Source of the DNA: Flavobacterium cupreum | Lineage (GTDB): Bacteria > Bacteroidota > Bacteroidia > Flavobacteriales > Flavobacteriaceae | Assembly (NCBI RefSeq): GCF_003996965.1 | Contig: NZ_QWDM01000002.1 | Coordinates: forward strand, 62,001-126,000 | Length of the DNA: 64,000 nucleotides | Reading direction: 5' to 3' | Shown: in pieces, positions 1 to 8,172 of the stretch | Layout of the letters: each line of letters begins with the position of its first letter | How positions within the stretch are numbered: position 1 is the stretch's first letter | Program-made: the position numbers and the translations under genes | Notes under the pieces: generated by a model | Told to the model about the DNA's origin: nothing | Database searches by the model: none | What the model saw: the letters and a program-made list of their open reading frames with translations, nothing else

Positions 1-706
1 AGATCAGGCTATTATCAACCGAATGGGTTTTAATAACGGCGGAGTGCTGGAAGCGGTAGAACGTCTGAAAAAGAATTCCGATGTTTTAATCGGTGGAAAT
101 ATCGGTAAAAATAAAATTACTCCAAACGAAAATGCTGTTGATGATTATATCATTTGTTTTGATGCCTTGTTTGACCATGTTGATTATTTTGTGGTAAATG
201 TAAGTTCGCCAAATACCCCAAATTTAAGAGCTTTACAGGATAAAGAACCGCTTACGGCTTTACTGCAGACTCTGCAGGACAGAAATACAGAAAAGCAAAA
301 AACAAGCAGTCAGAAAGTAAAACCAATTCTTTTGAAAATTGCTCCGGATTTAACCGACGAACAATTGCTTGATATTATTGATATTGTAAAAACAACTCAG
401 ATTGCGGGTGTCATTGCGACCAATACGACAATTTCACGTGAGGGATTGCAATCCGCCAATCAAACTGAAATGGGAGGTTTGTCAGGCAGACCCTTAACAA
501 AACGTTCTACGGAGGTTATTCGTTTTCTTTCAGAGAAAAGTAATAAGGCATTCCCGATTATCGGAGTAGGAGGAATTCACTCAGCCGATGATGCTATTGA
601 AAAACTAAATGCAGGGGCAAGTCTGGTACAATTGTATACCGGTTTTATTTATGAGGGACCGGCTTTGATAAAAGCTATAAATAAAAAGGTTTTAAAGCAA
701 TTGTAA
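1..706 (+). CDS. pyrD: Dihydroorotate dehydrogenase (quinone), class 2, 3' part
   Basis: Oxidises dihydroorotate to orotate in pyrimidine synthesis, passing electrons through FMN to quinone at the inner membrane. The gene is cut by the left window edge. The reading frame is already open at base 2 and reads NRMGFNN, the conserved class 2 segment, so the first ATG at position 23 is internal. Further family motifs are [20 protein letters not shown] and the FMN phosphate-binding GVGGIHS near the C-terminus. About 234 residues are visible, roughly the C-terminal two thirds of a usual 340-residue protein. The stop overlaps the end of the convergent DUF3307 gene by 15 bases. Family assignment is secure. 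Confidence 0.95.
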   Translation, partial: DQAIINRMGFNNGGVLEAVERLKKNSDVLIGGNIGKNKITPNENAVDDYIICFDALFDHVDYFVVNVSSPNTPNLRALQDKEPLTALLQTLQDRNTEKQKTSSQKVKPILLKIAPDLTDEQLLDIIDIVKTTQIAGVIATNTTISREGLQSANQTEMGGLSGRPLTKRSTEVIRFLSEKSNKAFPIIGVGGIHSADDAIEKLNAGASLVQLYTGFIYEGPALIKAINKKVLKQL

Positions 707-1408
707 AAGTAACGCCTGAACAATAAATCCCGTGAGTATTGCGATTCCAAAACTTAACAACGTACCGATTAAAACATATTCGGTAAGTTTTCGGTCTTTG
801 GCTTCTTTCAGGTCTCCAAACCTAAAAATAGATTTTGCTGCCAATAAAAAACCTATGGCTTCAAAATGACCTGTCAGGATAAAACAGAACACAAATAAGC
901 GCTCTAATATGCCAATGTAATTTCCCGCATTGGCAAGCGAATGATCGCTGTCAGTAGTGCTGCTTTCAGGACTCCATATCGAAATTATTATTTTGATAAA
1001 AATCGAAGTGGGTTTGGTGATCAGTAAAATTCCTGTTACTAAAATCCAAAACCGATTATCAAACCAGTCCAGGTTTATGGATTTGTTTTGATAGAGTATC
1101 GTTATTCCGGCTAAAACGATGAGATGCAGGATTTGGTCGGCTAAAAACCAAATGCGTTTTGTTTTGTTTTCCTGAAAATTTAATTTGATCAGATCAATGA
1201 TTCCGTGCGTAACAGCAATAAGAATTGCATAGGGTATAAATTGAATTTCCCCGGCAAGAATTGCGGCCAGAACCCCATGAAGCAGGATGTGAAGATATAA
1301 ATAAATGCTTTTGTGTTTTTTAGCTTCTTTATCCGCTACCCAAGAGTTGGGCTGCCAGATAAAATCGCCTAATAAATGGGCTAAAAGCAGTTTTATAAAT
1401 AAAATCAT
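692..1408 (-). CDS. DUF3307 integral membrane protein
   Basis: A 238-residue polytopic membrane protein with about six or seven hydrophobic segments. The N-terminus ([10 protein letters not shown], then a charged stretch and YLHILLHG) matches the DUF3307 family, whose molecular function is unknown to me. It ends inside the 3' end of the convergent pyrD. It starts 4 bases after the stop of the SatD-like gene, so the two are almost certainly co-transcribed. Pairing of a SatD-like cytosolic regulator with a DUF3307 membrane protein recurs in Bacteroidota as far as I know, which suggests one two-gene functional unit. Confidence 0.8.
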   Translation of the reverse strand: MILFIKLLLAHLLGDFIWQPNSWVADKEAKKHKSIYLYLHILLHGVLAAILAGEIQFIPYAILIAVTHGIIDLIKLNFQENKTKRIWFLADQILHLIVLAGITILYQNKSINLDWFDNRFWILVTGILLITKPTSIFIKIIISIWSPESSTTDSDHSLANAGNYIGILERLFVFCFILTGHFEAIGFLLAAKSIFRFGDLKEAKDRKLTEYVLIGTLLSFGIAILTGFIVQALLLQLL

Positions 1409-1412
1409 AAGA

Positions 1413-2018
1413 CTATAAATTGTTTATTTGTTTTCTGTAATAACGGTCTAAATTCATAATCAGGTCAAATTGGGCACGTTTTTGTCTTCGGCTTACGGCA
1501 GCTCTTTTGATGCCTAATTTCGGGGCTAATTCTTCTTGTGACAAGCCCGGGTTTTCTATTGCGATTGCTGTAAATTCGGCAGATGGCGCAGGCCAGTTGT
1601 CCATAAAAGTTAGGGCCAGCTGAAGCATCAGGTTTATTTTTTCATCTGTAGCCGCATCCCCTGTTCGCATGGCTAATGTTACTTTTTGCTTTTTTAAGGT
1701 TTCAAAAACCTCTCCTGAATTTATAAAGGCAGTACCATTACTTTCGGATATTTTTTCAGCCTCATGTGTTTTATCCCCAAAACCGATACCCATGCGGGCA
1801 TCCAGTTTGATCGCTTTTAAATGCGCTTTTATTAAAATAGCGGACAATAATGCATCTTCGGGATTTTTTATTTCGATTTGAAATTCATCTCCCCTGTAAA
1901 TTTCCCATTCCAGCGGGCTGTCTCCAAACGAAGAAAGTATTTTTTTTAAACCTTCCACCCAGTCCTTGGATTTTTGTTTTCTGGAATCAATCAGGTCTCC
2001 TGTAATTACACTAGTCAT
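1413..2018 (-). CDS. SatD-like protein with C-terminal helix-turn-helix
   Basis: A 201-residue cytosolic protein. The N-terminal part (TSVITGDLIDSRKQ, then RGDEFQIEI and ARMGIGFGD) resembles the SatD family, named after the streptococcal secretion/acid-tolerance locus. Residues about 160-195 (GLSQEELAPKLGIKRAAVSR) form a convincing helix-turn-helix, so DNA binding is likely. It is the first gene of a two-gene unit with the DUF3307 membrane protein. Upstream lie a -7 box (2057-2064, minus strand) and two GTTAC/GTAAC palindromes that would overlap the promoter, which suggests autoregulation. The family is recognised. The regulatory role and ligand are inference. Confidence 0.7.
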   Translation of the reverse strand: MTSVITGDLIDSRKQKSKDWVEGLKKILSSFGDSPLEWEIYRGDEFQIEIKNPEDALLSAILIKAHLKAIKLDARMGIGFGDKTHEAEKISESNGTAFINSGEVFETLKKQKVTLAMRTGDAATDEKINLMLQLALTFMDNWPAPSAEFTAIAIENPGLSQEELAPKLGIKRAAVSRRQKRAQFDLIMNLDRYYRKQINNL

Positions 2019-2056
2019 AGCTTCAAATATAATTAAAATAAATAATAATAATAGTA

Positions 2057-2064
2057 CAAATATA
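2057..2064 (-). promoter_or_regulatory. Putative -7 promoter box for the satD-like gene
   Basis: Read on the minus strand this is TATATTTG, an exact match to the flavobacterial TAnnTTTG -7 element, about 40 bases upstream of the SatD-like start codon. The corresponding -33 position falls on the GTTAC palindrome at 2080-2099. Confidence 0.6.
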
Positions 2065-2079
2065 CATAATATTTTTAAA

Positions 2080-2141
2080 TGTTACTTATTTGTGTAACAT
2101 TTTGTATAGTTACCTTTTTAGGTAACATTTTTAATTGTTAC
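2080..2141. promoter_or_regulatory. Cluster of GTTAC/GTAAC palindromes (putative operators)
   Basis: Two inverted repeats lie next to each other: TGTTAC-N8-GTAACA at 2080-2099 and GTTACC-N6-GGTAAC at 2109-2126. A further TGTTAC half-site follows at 2136-2141. They sit in the space between the divergent SatD-like and HMG-CoA lyase genes, with the first over the expected -33 region of the former. The arrangement looks like a multi-site operator. The obvious candidate binder is the SatD-like HTH protein, which is inferred from position only. Confidence 0.5.
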
Positions 2142-2226
2142 GTTATTTCGGAATATAATGATTAAGAAAATTCTCTTTTATTTCTTTAAAAAAGAAACTA
2201 ACTTAGCCTTCACTAAAGAATAAGCT

Positions 2227-3093
2227 TTGAATAAAGAAATCAAAATTATCGAATGCCCACGTGATGCTATGCAAGGTATCAGGGATTTTATTCCAACCCA
2301 AAATAAAGTTTCCTATATTCAGTCTTTACTTCGGGTAGGGTTTGATACCATTGACTTTGGGAGTTTTGTTTCGCCTAAAGCTATTCCGCAAATGCAGGAT
2401 ACGACGGAGGTGTTATCCAAGCTCGATTTGTCTCAGACAACAAGTAAACTTTTAGCCATAATTGCCAATACACAGGGAGCAGCTTCCGCTTCAGAACATG
2501 AAGCCATTCGGTATCTGGGATTTCCCTTTTCGATATCAGAGAATTTTCAGATGCGTAATACCCACAAAACCATTGCTGAATCTTTAATTACCCTTGAAGA
2601 AATCCTTGAAATTGCCGATAAAAAAGATAAAGAAGTCGTTACCTATCTTTCTATGGGCTTCGGTAATCCGTACGGAGATCCATGGAATGTGGAAATCGTA
2701 GGGGAGTGGACTGAAAAATTGTCTAAAATGGGCGTGAAAATATTGTCACTTTCCGATACTGTAGGAAGTTCTACTCCGGACGTTATCACGTATCTTTTTT
2801 CAAATTTAATTCCAAAATATCCGCAAATAGAATTCGGGGCACATCTGCATACGACGCCGGACAGCTGGTTTGAGAAAATTGATGCCGCACACAAAGCTGG
2901 CTGTACCCGTTTTGACGGCGCTATCCAGGGTTTTGGCGGATGCCCGATGGCAACAGATAAACTTACCGGAAATATGCCTACAGAAAAACTCATTTCTTAT
3001 TTTACGGCAAACAAAAAAATAACCGGACTAAATTCTTTAAGTTTTGAAAGTGCTTATAACGAAGCATCAAAATTATTTGGAAAGTTTCATTAA
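2227..3093 (+). CDS. Hydroxymethylglutaryl-CoA lyase
   Basis: Cleaves HMG-CoA to acetoacetate and acetyl-CoA in leucine/ketone-body catabolism. It is a 288-residue TIM-barrel enzyme of the usual length. ECPRDAMQG at residues 9-17 holds the catalytic Arg and the metal-ligand Asp. GAHLHTTPD carries the metal-binding His pair. The active-site loop GGCPMATD has the catalytic Cys at about residue 239. The start is TTG: the preceding in-frame codon but one is a stop (2221-2223), and the first in-frame ATG lies inside the conserved ECPRDAMQG motif, so no upstream or downstream alternative works. Known elsewhere as mvaB. Apparently monocistronic. Confidence 0.92.
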   Translation: MNKEIKIIECPRDAMQGIRDFIPTQNKVSYIQSLLRVGFDTIDFGSFVSPKAIPQMQDTTEVLSKLDLSQTTSKLLAIIANTQGAASASEHEAIRYLGFPFSISENFQMRNTHKTIAESLITLEEILEIADKKDKEVVTYLSMGFGNPYGDPWNVEIVGEWTEKLSKMGVKILSLSDTVGSSTPDVITYLFSNLIPKYPQIEFGAHLHTTPDSWFEKIDAAHKAGCTRFDGAIQGFGGCPMATDKLTGNMPTEKLISYFTANKKITGLNSLSFESAYNEASKLFGKFH

Positions 3094-3171
3094 AATCAGG
3101 ATATTTACTTATAAATCAGGATAATAAAGAATATGCTTTATTCGTTATTACTTGTTAATGTAAGTACCATC

Positions 3172-3726
3172 ATGAAATTATTCTTTAAAAATAAAATTTT
3201 CCTGTTCCTTTTTTTGCCTTTCGTTTTTATTTCATGTTCCAGTGATTTAGATTTTGATCAGGTGGATGATTTGAAGCTAGAGCCTGTCTTTGTAGCCAAT
3301 GTGGCTCATTTTGATGTGCCGGCAAATGAATTTACAGATGATGGGCAAGAACAGCTGATTGCTTTTGATGAAAAGGAATTCGATGTTTTTAAAAAGAAAT
3401 TTTTCACAGATAATCTCGTAAAATTAGAGCTCGATTGCGAAACTGAAAACACAATAGCACGTGCCTTCACAATTGATTTATTACTTCTCAACGAGAATGG
3501 TAACGTTCTTGAAACCGTAACATTAGAAACGCCCGCTTATTCAGGAAATGCCAACGTTATAAAGCATAGTACTGAACTATTCGAAGGGCAAAGATTAGAT
3601 TTACTGAAACAAACGGTTAAAATTCGTTTTGTCGTAAAAATGGGCGCCGGAGTTCCTTTAGACGAAAACAGCGCAGGAAGTTTAAAACTAAGATCCGGGG
3701 CCACCGCTTATCTGGTAATCGAATGA
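3172..3726 (+). CDS. Predicted lipoprotein of unknown function
   Basis: About 184 residues from the ATG at 3172. An upstream in-frame ATG at 3133 would put 13 unneeded residues before the signal peptide. The N-terminus is basic, then hydrophobic, and ends in a lipobox FISC, so lipid anchoring in the envelope is likely. The rest has no motif I recognise and looks like a small beta-rich domain. Its stop overlaps the start of the next gene in ATGA, showing translational coupling with the DUF5723 outer-membrane protein. A partner role in the same envelope function is plausible but unproven. Confidence 0.65.
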   Translation: MKLFFKNKIFLFLFLPFVFISCSSDLDFDQVDDLKLEPVFVANVAHFDVPANEFTDDGQEQLIAFDEKEFDVFKKKFFTDNLVKLELDCETENTIARAFTIDLLLLNENGNVLETVTLETPAYSGNANVIKHSTELFEGQRLDLLKQTVKIRFVVKMGAGVPLDENSAGSLKLRSGATAYLVIE

Positions 3727-5123
3727 AAAAGGCAATCTATATTCTGGCAGTGCTTTTTCAGCTTTCTTGTTTTTCTCAAAATAAAGAAGTGCTGTATAAT
3801 TTTACCTCCATTCCACAGTCCTCACTTGTAAATCCGGGTGCAGATGTTTCGTATAAATTTTATTTCGGAGTTCCTGCATTGTCCGGGGTTTCTGCAAATA
3901 TGGGCTCCAAAAGTTTTTCGGCTTACGATTTATTTGCTGATAATGGAGTTGATTTTAATGATAAAGTCCGTCGAATTGTAAGCAGATCGTCCAATAATGA
4001 TAAAACCCAGGTCAACCAGCAACTGGAATTGCTTTCGGGAGGTTTCAGAGTCGGAGGAGAAGAAAGTAAGTCCTATATCTCCTTTGGAGTCTATCAGGAA
4101 TTTGATTTTTTAATGTACTTCCCTAAAGATATCGGTGTACTTGCCTTAGACGGAAACCGTGATTATATTGGTAAATTATTCAATTTAGGGGATGTAAATC
4201 TAAGGGCCGAAGTGCTTTCGGTATTCCATGTCGGATTTCATAAAAAAGTAAGCGAAAAGCTGGTGTTGGGAGGTCGTGCGAAAATCTATTCGAGTGGGGC
4301 CAATGCAACTTCTACGAAAAATTCAGGATATATTTATACCGGAAAAAATGAGGGGACAGCCAACGTGTATAATCAGATCATTTCGTCTGATTTAGAAGTT
4401 AAAACTTCGGGAATTGCAAGTTTTACCAAAGACGAATACGAAGGAAACATACCAGGAGATATAGCCCACAATACCTTCTTTAACGGGAGTCTAGGGGTGG
4501 GTTTTGATGCGGGAATTACCTATTATTTCAAAGAAAACCTTCAGTTTACGGCAAGTGTAGTGGATGTAGGTTTTATAAAACAGTCCAAAGATATCGAGAC
4601 CTTGACGTATAAAGGATATTATGAATATGAAGGCGTGAATCCAATTTTTTCTGTGATCGATGAACCTGAAAATGTTTTTGATGATTTCGAAAAAGCCATT
4701 CCCCGCGACACGCTTTATAACAAATACACCACCTGGCGGCCTGTAAAATTCTATTCCTCAATGCAATATTCGTTTGGCGAATACCGCTCTGATGAAGATT
4801 GTAATTGCAAAGGAAAAGTGGGCCGAAGATACCTGAACGCGGTTGGTGGCCAGTTGTTTCTGATGACAATGCCAAGAGCGCCTTTTACAGCATTTACTGT
4901 TTTTTACAAACGCAGTATTTTCGAGAAACTGGATGTAAAAGCGACTTATACTTTCGATTCCTTTTCGAAGAAAAATATTGGTTTAGGAATCGCAGGAACG
5001 ATTGGAAAGTTTAATATTTACGCCCTTGTCGATAATCTCCTGGAATATAAAGATGTCACCAAAGCCAATAGTCTGGCCTTTCAATTCGGATTCAATTTCG
5101 TTTTTCAGGACCGGGAAGATTAA
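3723..5123 (+). CDS. DUF5723-family outer-membrane protein
   Basis: A 466-residue protein with a signal peptide ending near CFSQ. It then runs in alternating polar/aromatic strands typical of an outer-membrane beta-barrel and ends in a short aromatic strand (FQFGFNFVF). The early segment SSLVNPGA and the overall plan match the DUF5723 family of Bacteroidota, for which I know no established function. It starts within the stop of the preceding lipoprotein gene (4-base overlap), so the two form an operon. Confidence 0.7.
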   Translation: MKKAIYILAVLFQLSCFSQNKEVLYNFTSIPQSSLVNPGADVSYKFYFGVPALSGVSANMGSKSFSAYDLFADNGVDFNDKVRRIVSRSSNNDKTQVNQQLELLSGGFRVGGEESKSYISFGVYQEFDFLMYFPKDIGVLALDGNRDYIGKLFNLGDVNLRAEVLSVFHVGFHKKVSEKLVLGGRAKIYSSGANATSTKNSGYIYTGKNEGTANVYNQIISSDLEVKTSGIASFTKDEYEGNIPGDIAHNTFFNGSLGVGFDAGITYYFKENLQFTASVVDVGFIKQSKDIETLTYKGYYEYEGVNPIFSVIDEPENVFDDFEKAIPRDTLYNKYTTWRPVKFYSSMQYSFGEYRSDEDCNCKGKVGRRYLNAVGGQLFLMTMPRAPFTAFTVFYKRSIFEKLDVKATYTFDSFSKKNIGLGIAGTIGKFNIYALVDNLLEYKDVTKANSLAFQFGFNFVFQDRED

Positions 5124-5132
5124 TGAAAATAT

Positions 5133-5318
5133 AAATTCCAAATTCCAAATTCCAAATTCCATGTTTCATGTTTCATGTTTCATGTTTCATGTTTCATGTT
5201 TCAGGTTTCAGGTTTCAAGTTTCAAGTTTCAGGTTTGTAATTCATTGGAATTTGTACTTTTTTAGTATTTAAATTTCCTGCGCCTTTATTGGAATTTGGA
5301 ATTTAAAAATTGGAATTT
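5133..5318. repeat. AAATTCC heptad inverted repeat enclosing a second heptad array
   Basis: The roughly 310-base gap before guaB holds a layered repeat. Four tandem AAATTCC units (5133-5160) are followed by six ATGTTTC units (5161-5202) and five variant heptads (AGGTTTC, AAGTTTC; to 5237). The segment 5290-5318 is the reverse complement of the first array (TTGGAATTT units), so the whole can fold into a large hairpin. The same AAATTCC sequence forms an inverted repeat at 54687-54838 and occurs inside the fdtB-like gene at 27485-27522. An open frame across this block is a repeat artefact. Confidence 0.85.
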
Positions 5319-5399
5319 ACCTCCTAAATCATTTGTAAGTACTTTCCTGTAAATACAATTTTATGATTAAGTTAGTGAACAAGTTGCCGATTTATTCAC

Positions 5400-5407
5400 T
5401 ACATTTG
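5400..5407 (+). promoter_or_regulatory. Putative -7 promoter box of guaB
   Basis: TACATTTG fits TAnnTTTG and lies 26 bases upstream of the guaB ATG. A TTG at 5384-5386 is nearer than the usual -33 spacing, so the upstream element is uncertain. Confidence 0.55.
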
Positions 5408-5433
5408 CACGCAATTCAACTAGAAATTGCAAC

Positions 5434-6906
5434 ATGATAGCACACAACTCCAAGATTATCGGCGAAGGTTTAACTTACGACGATGTATTATTAGTACCTA
5501 ACTACTCGAATGTACTTCCACGCGAAGTGAGTATCAAATCAAAATTTTCAAGAAACATAACACTAAACGTTCCAATAGTCTCAGCTGCTATGGATACCGT
5601 TACCGAAAGTGCAATGGCTATCGCTATGGCGCAGGAAGGCGGAATTGGTGTTTTACATAAAAACATGACTATCGAGCAGCAGGCAGCGAAGGTTAGAAAA
5701 GTAAAACGTGCAGAAGCAGGGATGATTATTGATCCTGTAACTTTACCAATGACTTCTACCATTGCAGATGCTAAAAACGCCATGAAAGAATTCGGAATTG
5801 GCGGAATTCCAATTGTTGACGAAAACAGAATCCTAAAGGGAATCGTTACCAACCGTGATTTACGTTTCGAAAAAAACGGATCCCGTCCAATCGTAGAAGT
5901 AATGACAAGTACTAACCTTGTTACTGTAGCAGAAGGAACTTCATTAGAGCAGGCAGAAGTAGTTTTACAAGGTCATAAAATCGAAAAATTACCGGTTGTA
6001 AATGATAAATATGAATTAGTTGGTTTAATCACTTTCAGGGATATTACCAAACTGACTCAAAAACCAATCGCAAACAAAGACATCTTTGGACGTTTGAGAG
6101 TGGCGGCTGCCATTGGAGTTACCGGAGATGCTGTTGAAAGAGCCGCTGCATTAGTAGCTGCCGGTGTTGATGCCATCATTATCGATACGGCTCACGGACA
6201 TACCGAAGGTGTTGTCAATACCTTAAAAGAAGTAAAATCAAGATTCCCGCAAATAGATGTAATCGTTGGAAACATCGCAACTCCGGAAGCAGCGAAGTAT
6301 TTAGTTGAGAATGGTGCTGATGGTGTAAAAGTTGGAATCGGTCCCGGTTCTATCTGTACAACACGTATCGTTGCAGGTGTTGGTTTTCCTCAGTTTTCTG
6401 CAGTTCTTGAAGTGGCAGCAGCTATAAAAGGAACTGGTGTTCCGGTTATTGCAGATGGCGGAATTCGTTATACAGGAGATATTCCTAAAGCAATTGCTGC
6501 CGGAGCTGACTGTGTTATGTTGGGTTCATTACTGGCAGGAACAAAAGAATCTCCGGGAGAAACAATCATTTTTGAAGGAAGAAAATTCAAATCCTACCGC
6601 GGAATGGGTTCTGTAGAAGCCATGCAGACAGGTTCTAAAGACCGTTACTTCCAGGATGTTGAAGACGATGTTAAAAAATTAGTTCCGGAAGGAATCGTAG
6701 GTCGTGTTCCATACAAAGGAGAATTAAACGAAAGTATGCTTCAGTTCATTGGCGGTCTTCGTGCCGGAATGGGCTACTGTGGTTCTAAAGATATTCCGAC
6801 TTTGCAGGAAACAGGACGTTTTGTGAGAATCACGTCAAGCGGAATTACAGAAAGTCATCCTCATAATGTTACCATTACAAAAGAAGCTCCCAATTATTCC
6901 AGATAA
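5434..6906 (+). CDS. guaB: Inosine-5'-monophosphate dehydrogenase
   Basis: Oxidises IMP to XMP with NAD, the committed step of GMP synthesis, in the cytosol. The length of 490 residues is standard. Order: N-terminal barrel segment with [10 protein letters not shown], a tandem CBS pair at about residues 95-220 ([23 protein letters not shown]), then the catalytic barrel. That barrel has [11 protein letters not shown] with nucleophile Cys308, [10 protein letters not shown], and the flap MGSVEAM/GRVPYKG. It is single-gene, with its own -7 box and a strong terminator right after it. Together with purA in this window both branches from IMP are present. Confidence 0.97.
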   Translation: MIAHNSKIIGEGLTYDDVLLVPNYSNVLPREVSIKSKFSRNITLNVPIVSAAMDTVTESAMAIAMAQEGGIGVLHKNMTIEQQAAKVRKVKRAEAGMIIDPVTLPMTSTIADAKNAMKEFGIGGIPIVDENRILKGIVTNRDLRFEKNGSRPIVEVMTSTNLVTVAEGTSLEQAEVVLQGHKIEKLPVVNDKYELVGLITFRDITKLTQKPIANKDIFGRLRVAAAIGVTGDAVERAAALVAAGVDAIIIDTAHGHTEGVVNTLKEVKSRFPQIDVIVGNIATPEAAKYLVENGADGVKVGIGPGSICTTRIVAGVGFPQFSAVLEVAAAIKGTGVPVIADGGIRYTGDIPKAIAAGADCVMLGSLLAGTKESPGETIIFEGRKFKSYRGMGSVEAMQTGSKDRYFQDVEDDVKKLVPEGIVGRVPYKGELNESMLQFIGGLRAGMGYCGSKDIPTLQETGRFVRITSSGITESHPHNVTITKEAPNYSR

Positions 6907-6929
6907 TTTTCAGCTTTCATTATAAAGCA

Positions 6930-6963
6930 AAAGGCGTAAGATTTAAATTCTTACGCCTTTTTT
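6930..6963. terminator. Rho-independent terminator after guaB
   Basis: AAAGGCGTAAG pairs with CTTACGCCTTT around a 9-base AT loop and is followed by a T run. The A run on the other side makes it usable in both directions (guaB from the left, the small minus-strand gene from the right). A near copy occurs at 7401-7438. Confidence 0.85.
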
Positions 6964-6987
6964 GATTAGTTCCAATTTTTTTGATAT

Positions 6988-7359
6988 TCATATATTTTCA
7001 CCAAAATGACTATATTTTGCGTTCCATCCATCATTGGAATAAGATTCACCATGGATTCCGTCACTAAGTTGTACGATATTTTCATCGTCTACCAGAATTT
7101 TAATATTATTATCAAAATCGGCTAATTCTTGTAAAGCAAATAAAAAATCGTGTATTGCAACGTCGATGCTTTCAACGACAGTTTTCTTTACTAGATCTTT
7201 TTGTAAATCGGAAAGTTTGTTCAGTTCAGATTGTAATGGTAATCGAGATGGAGCTTTTGATTTATTGTTTAATAAAATTTCAGCGTGACTAATTCCTTTA
7301 TCTCTTAGATTTTCGACTAAAAATTTTCCAAATTGATCTAGCTTATTATCTTCTTTCAT
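6988..7359 (-). CDS. Hypothetical protein, 123 residues
   Basis: A small acidic, probably cytosolic protein with no signal peptide or membrane segment. The N-terminal half is predicted mostly helical (LVENLRDKGISHAEILLNN, then KTVVESIDVAIHDFLFALQEL). I do not recognise the family. It resembles small stand-alone proteins of unknown function that often sit as accessory genes. It lies between two near-identical hairpins, which suggests insertion of the gene together with a terminator copy. Nothing else in the context points to a role. Confidence 0.6.
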   Translation of the reverse strand: MKEDNKLDQFGKFLVENLRDKGISHAEILLNNKSKAPSRLPLQSELNKLSDLQKDLVKKTVVESIDVAIHDFLFALQELADFDNNIKILVDDENIVQLSDGIHGESYSNDGWNAKYSHFGENI

Positions 7360-7400
7360 TTTATTAGATTAATTATTGATTAATCTTACAAATTTATTTA

Positions 7401-7438
7401 AAAAAAGGCGTACGATTAAAATTCTTACGCCTTTTTTG
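7401..7438. terminator. Terminator hairpin, near copy of the guaB terminator
   Basis: A run, GGCGTACGATT, loop, AATTCTTACGCC, T run. It differs from the hairpin at 6930-6963 by a few bases. It serves the minus-strand gene that ends at 7441, and the A/T flanks are compatible with both directions. Confidence 0.8.
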
Positions 7439-7440
7439 TA

Positions 7441-7941
7441 TTAATTAATGATCGAAATCCCATTATTCAATTCATCAATAAGAGCCTGATTTTGTTCTAT
7501 TGCTTCGGCCTGTGCGCCAAACTGCATTTGTATGGAGCCGCCTTTTCCGCTGTAGAAAAATCCCTGATACTTATACAACATATCATTATAATCCAGTTCA
7601 CATTCGAAATAATTAACGTTTAAGTCATTTATTTTCTTTTTATAGATTTTAAGATTTTTGATTTTACCAAACTCCTTATATTCATCTTCAATCGTGCTTT
7701 TTAATTTTTTATCGCTAATGAAGTAATCATACTCGATAAAATAAGCGGTTACCAGATTGTATTTATCATGAAATTCAACATCCCAGTCGGATGTATCTGC
7801 GCGGATCCATCTTTCAGGCGCGTACTTTATTTCATAAACTTTTTTTCGGCTGGTGTACGTATCTACTTTTGAATTGGTTTTGGTTTGTCCGATCATGCAG
7901 GAAGCAGAGAGCAGAAATAACAGAATAAATTTATTGAACAT
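7441..7941 (-). CDS. Secreted hypothetical protein, 166 residues
   Basis: Begins with a signal peptide (hydrophobic LLFLLSASCMIG, cleavage near GQT). A Cys in that region gives a weak alternative of a lipoprotein. The mature part has about 145 residues and alternates charged and aromatic residues as in a small alpha/beta domain (PERWIRADTSDWDVEF, FECELDYNDMLYKYQGFFYSG). The pattern loosely recalls PsbP/DUF1795-like domains, but I cannot assign it. Monocistronic, ending at a hairpin. Confidence 0.6.
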   Translation of the reverse strand: MFNKFILLFLLSASCMIGQTKTNSKVDTYTSRKKVYEIKYAPERWIRADTSDWDVEFHDKYNLVTAYFIEYDYFISDKKLKSTIEDEYKEFGKIKNLKIYKKKINDLNVNYFECELDYNDMLYKYQGFFYSGKGGSIQMQFGAQAEAIEQNQALIDELNNGISIIN

Positions 7942-8103
7942 TTTCTTATGGGTTTAGGCGTTTAAGTTTTCTCCGGTCATTTTATTTCACGGAGCATAAT
8001 TTCTTTAACGAAAATAGGTAAATTAAAGTGATTTCCTGTAAAAGCAGCAGTAACTTTCTTTAAAAAAATTCCTTTCGCAAACAGCTAATCTACTATTATT
8101 AAC

Positions 8104-8146
8104 AAAAAAAAAATCAGCCAAACAATACTGTTACAGCTGATTTTGT
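8104..8146 (-). terminator. Terminator of the L,D-transpeptidase gene
   Basis: On the minus strand AAAATCAGCTG pairs with GGCTGATTTT and runs into about ten T. It begins 27 bases after the stop codon. Confidence 0.75.
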
Positions 8147-8172
8147 GAGTATATATATAGTGTTAAGAATTT

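Noticed and set aside
4573..4875. Antisense frames over DUF5723, gyrB, secDF, asnB and TPR genes
   Set aside because: All are shadow frames of confident coding genes with no signal, family pattern or start context.
5002..5265. Plus-strand frame over the heptad array
   Set aside because: Translates the ATGTTTC units into MFHVSCFMFHVSC; starts inside the DUF5723 gene in another frame.
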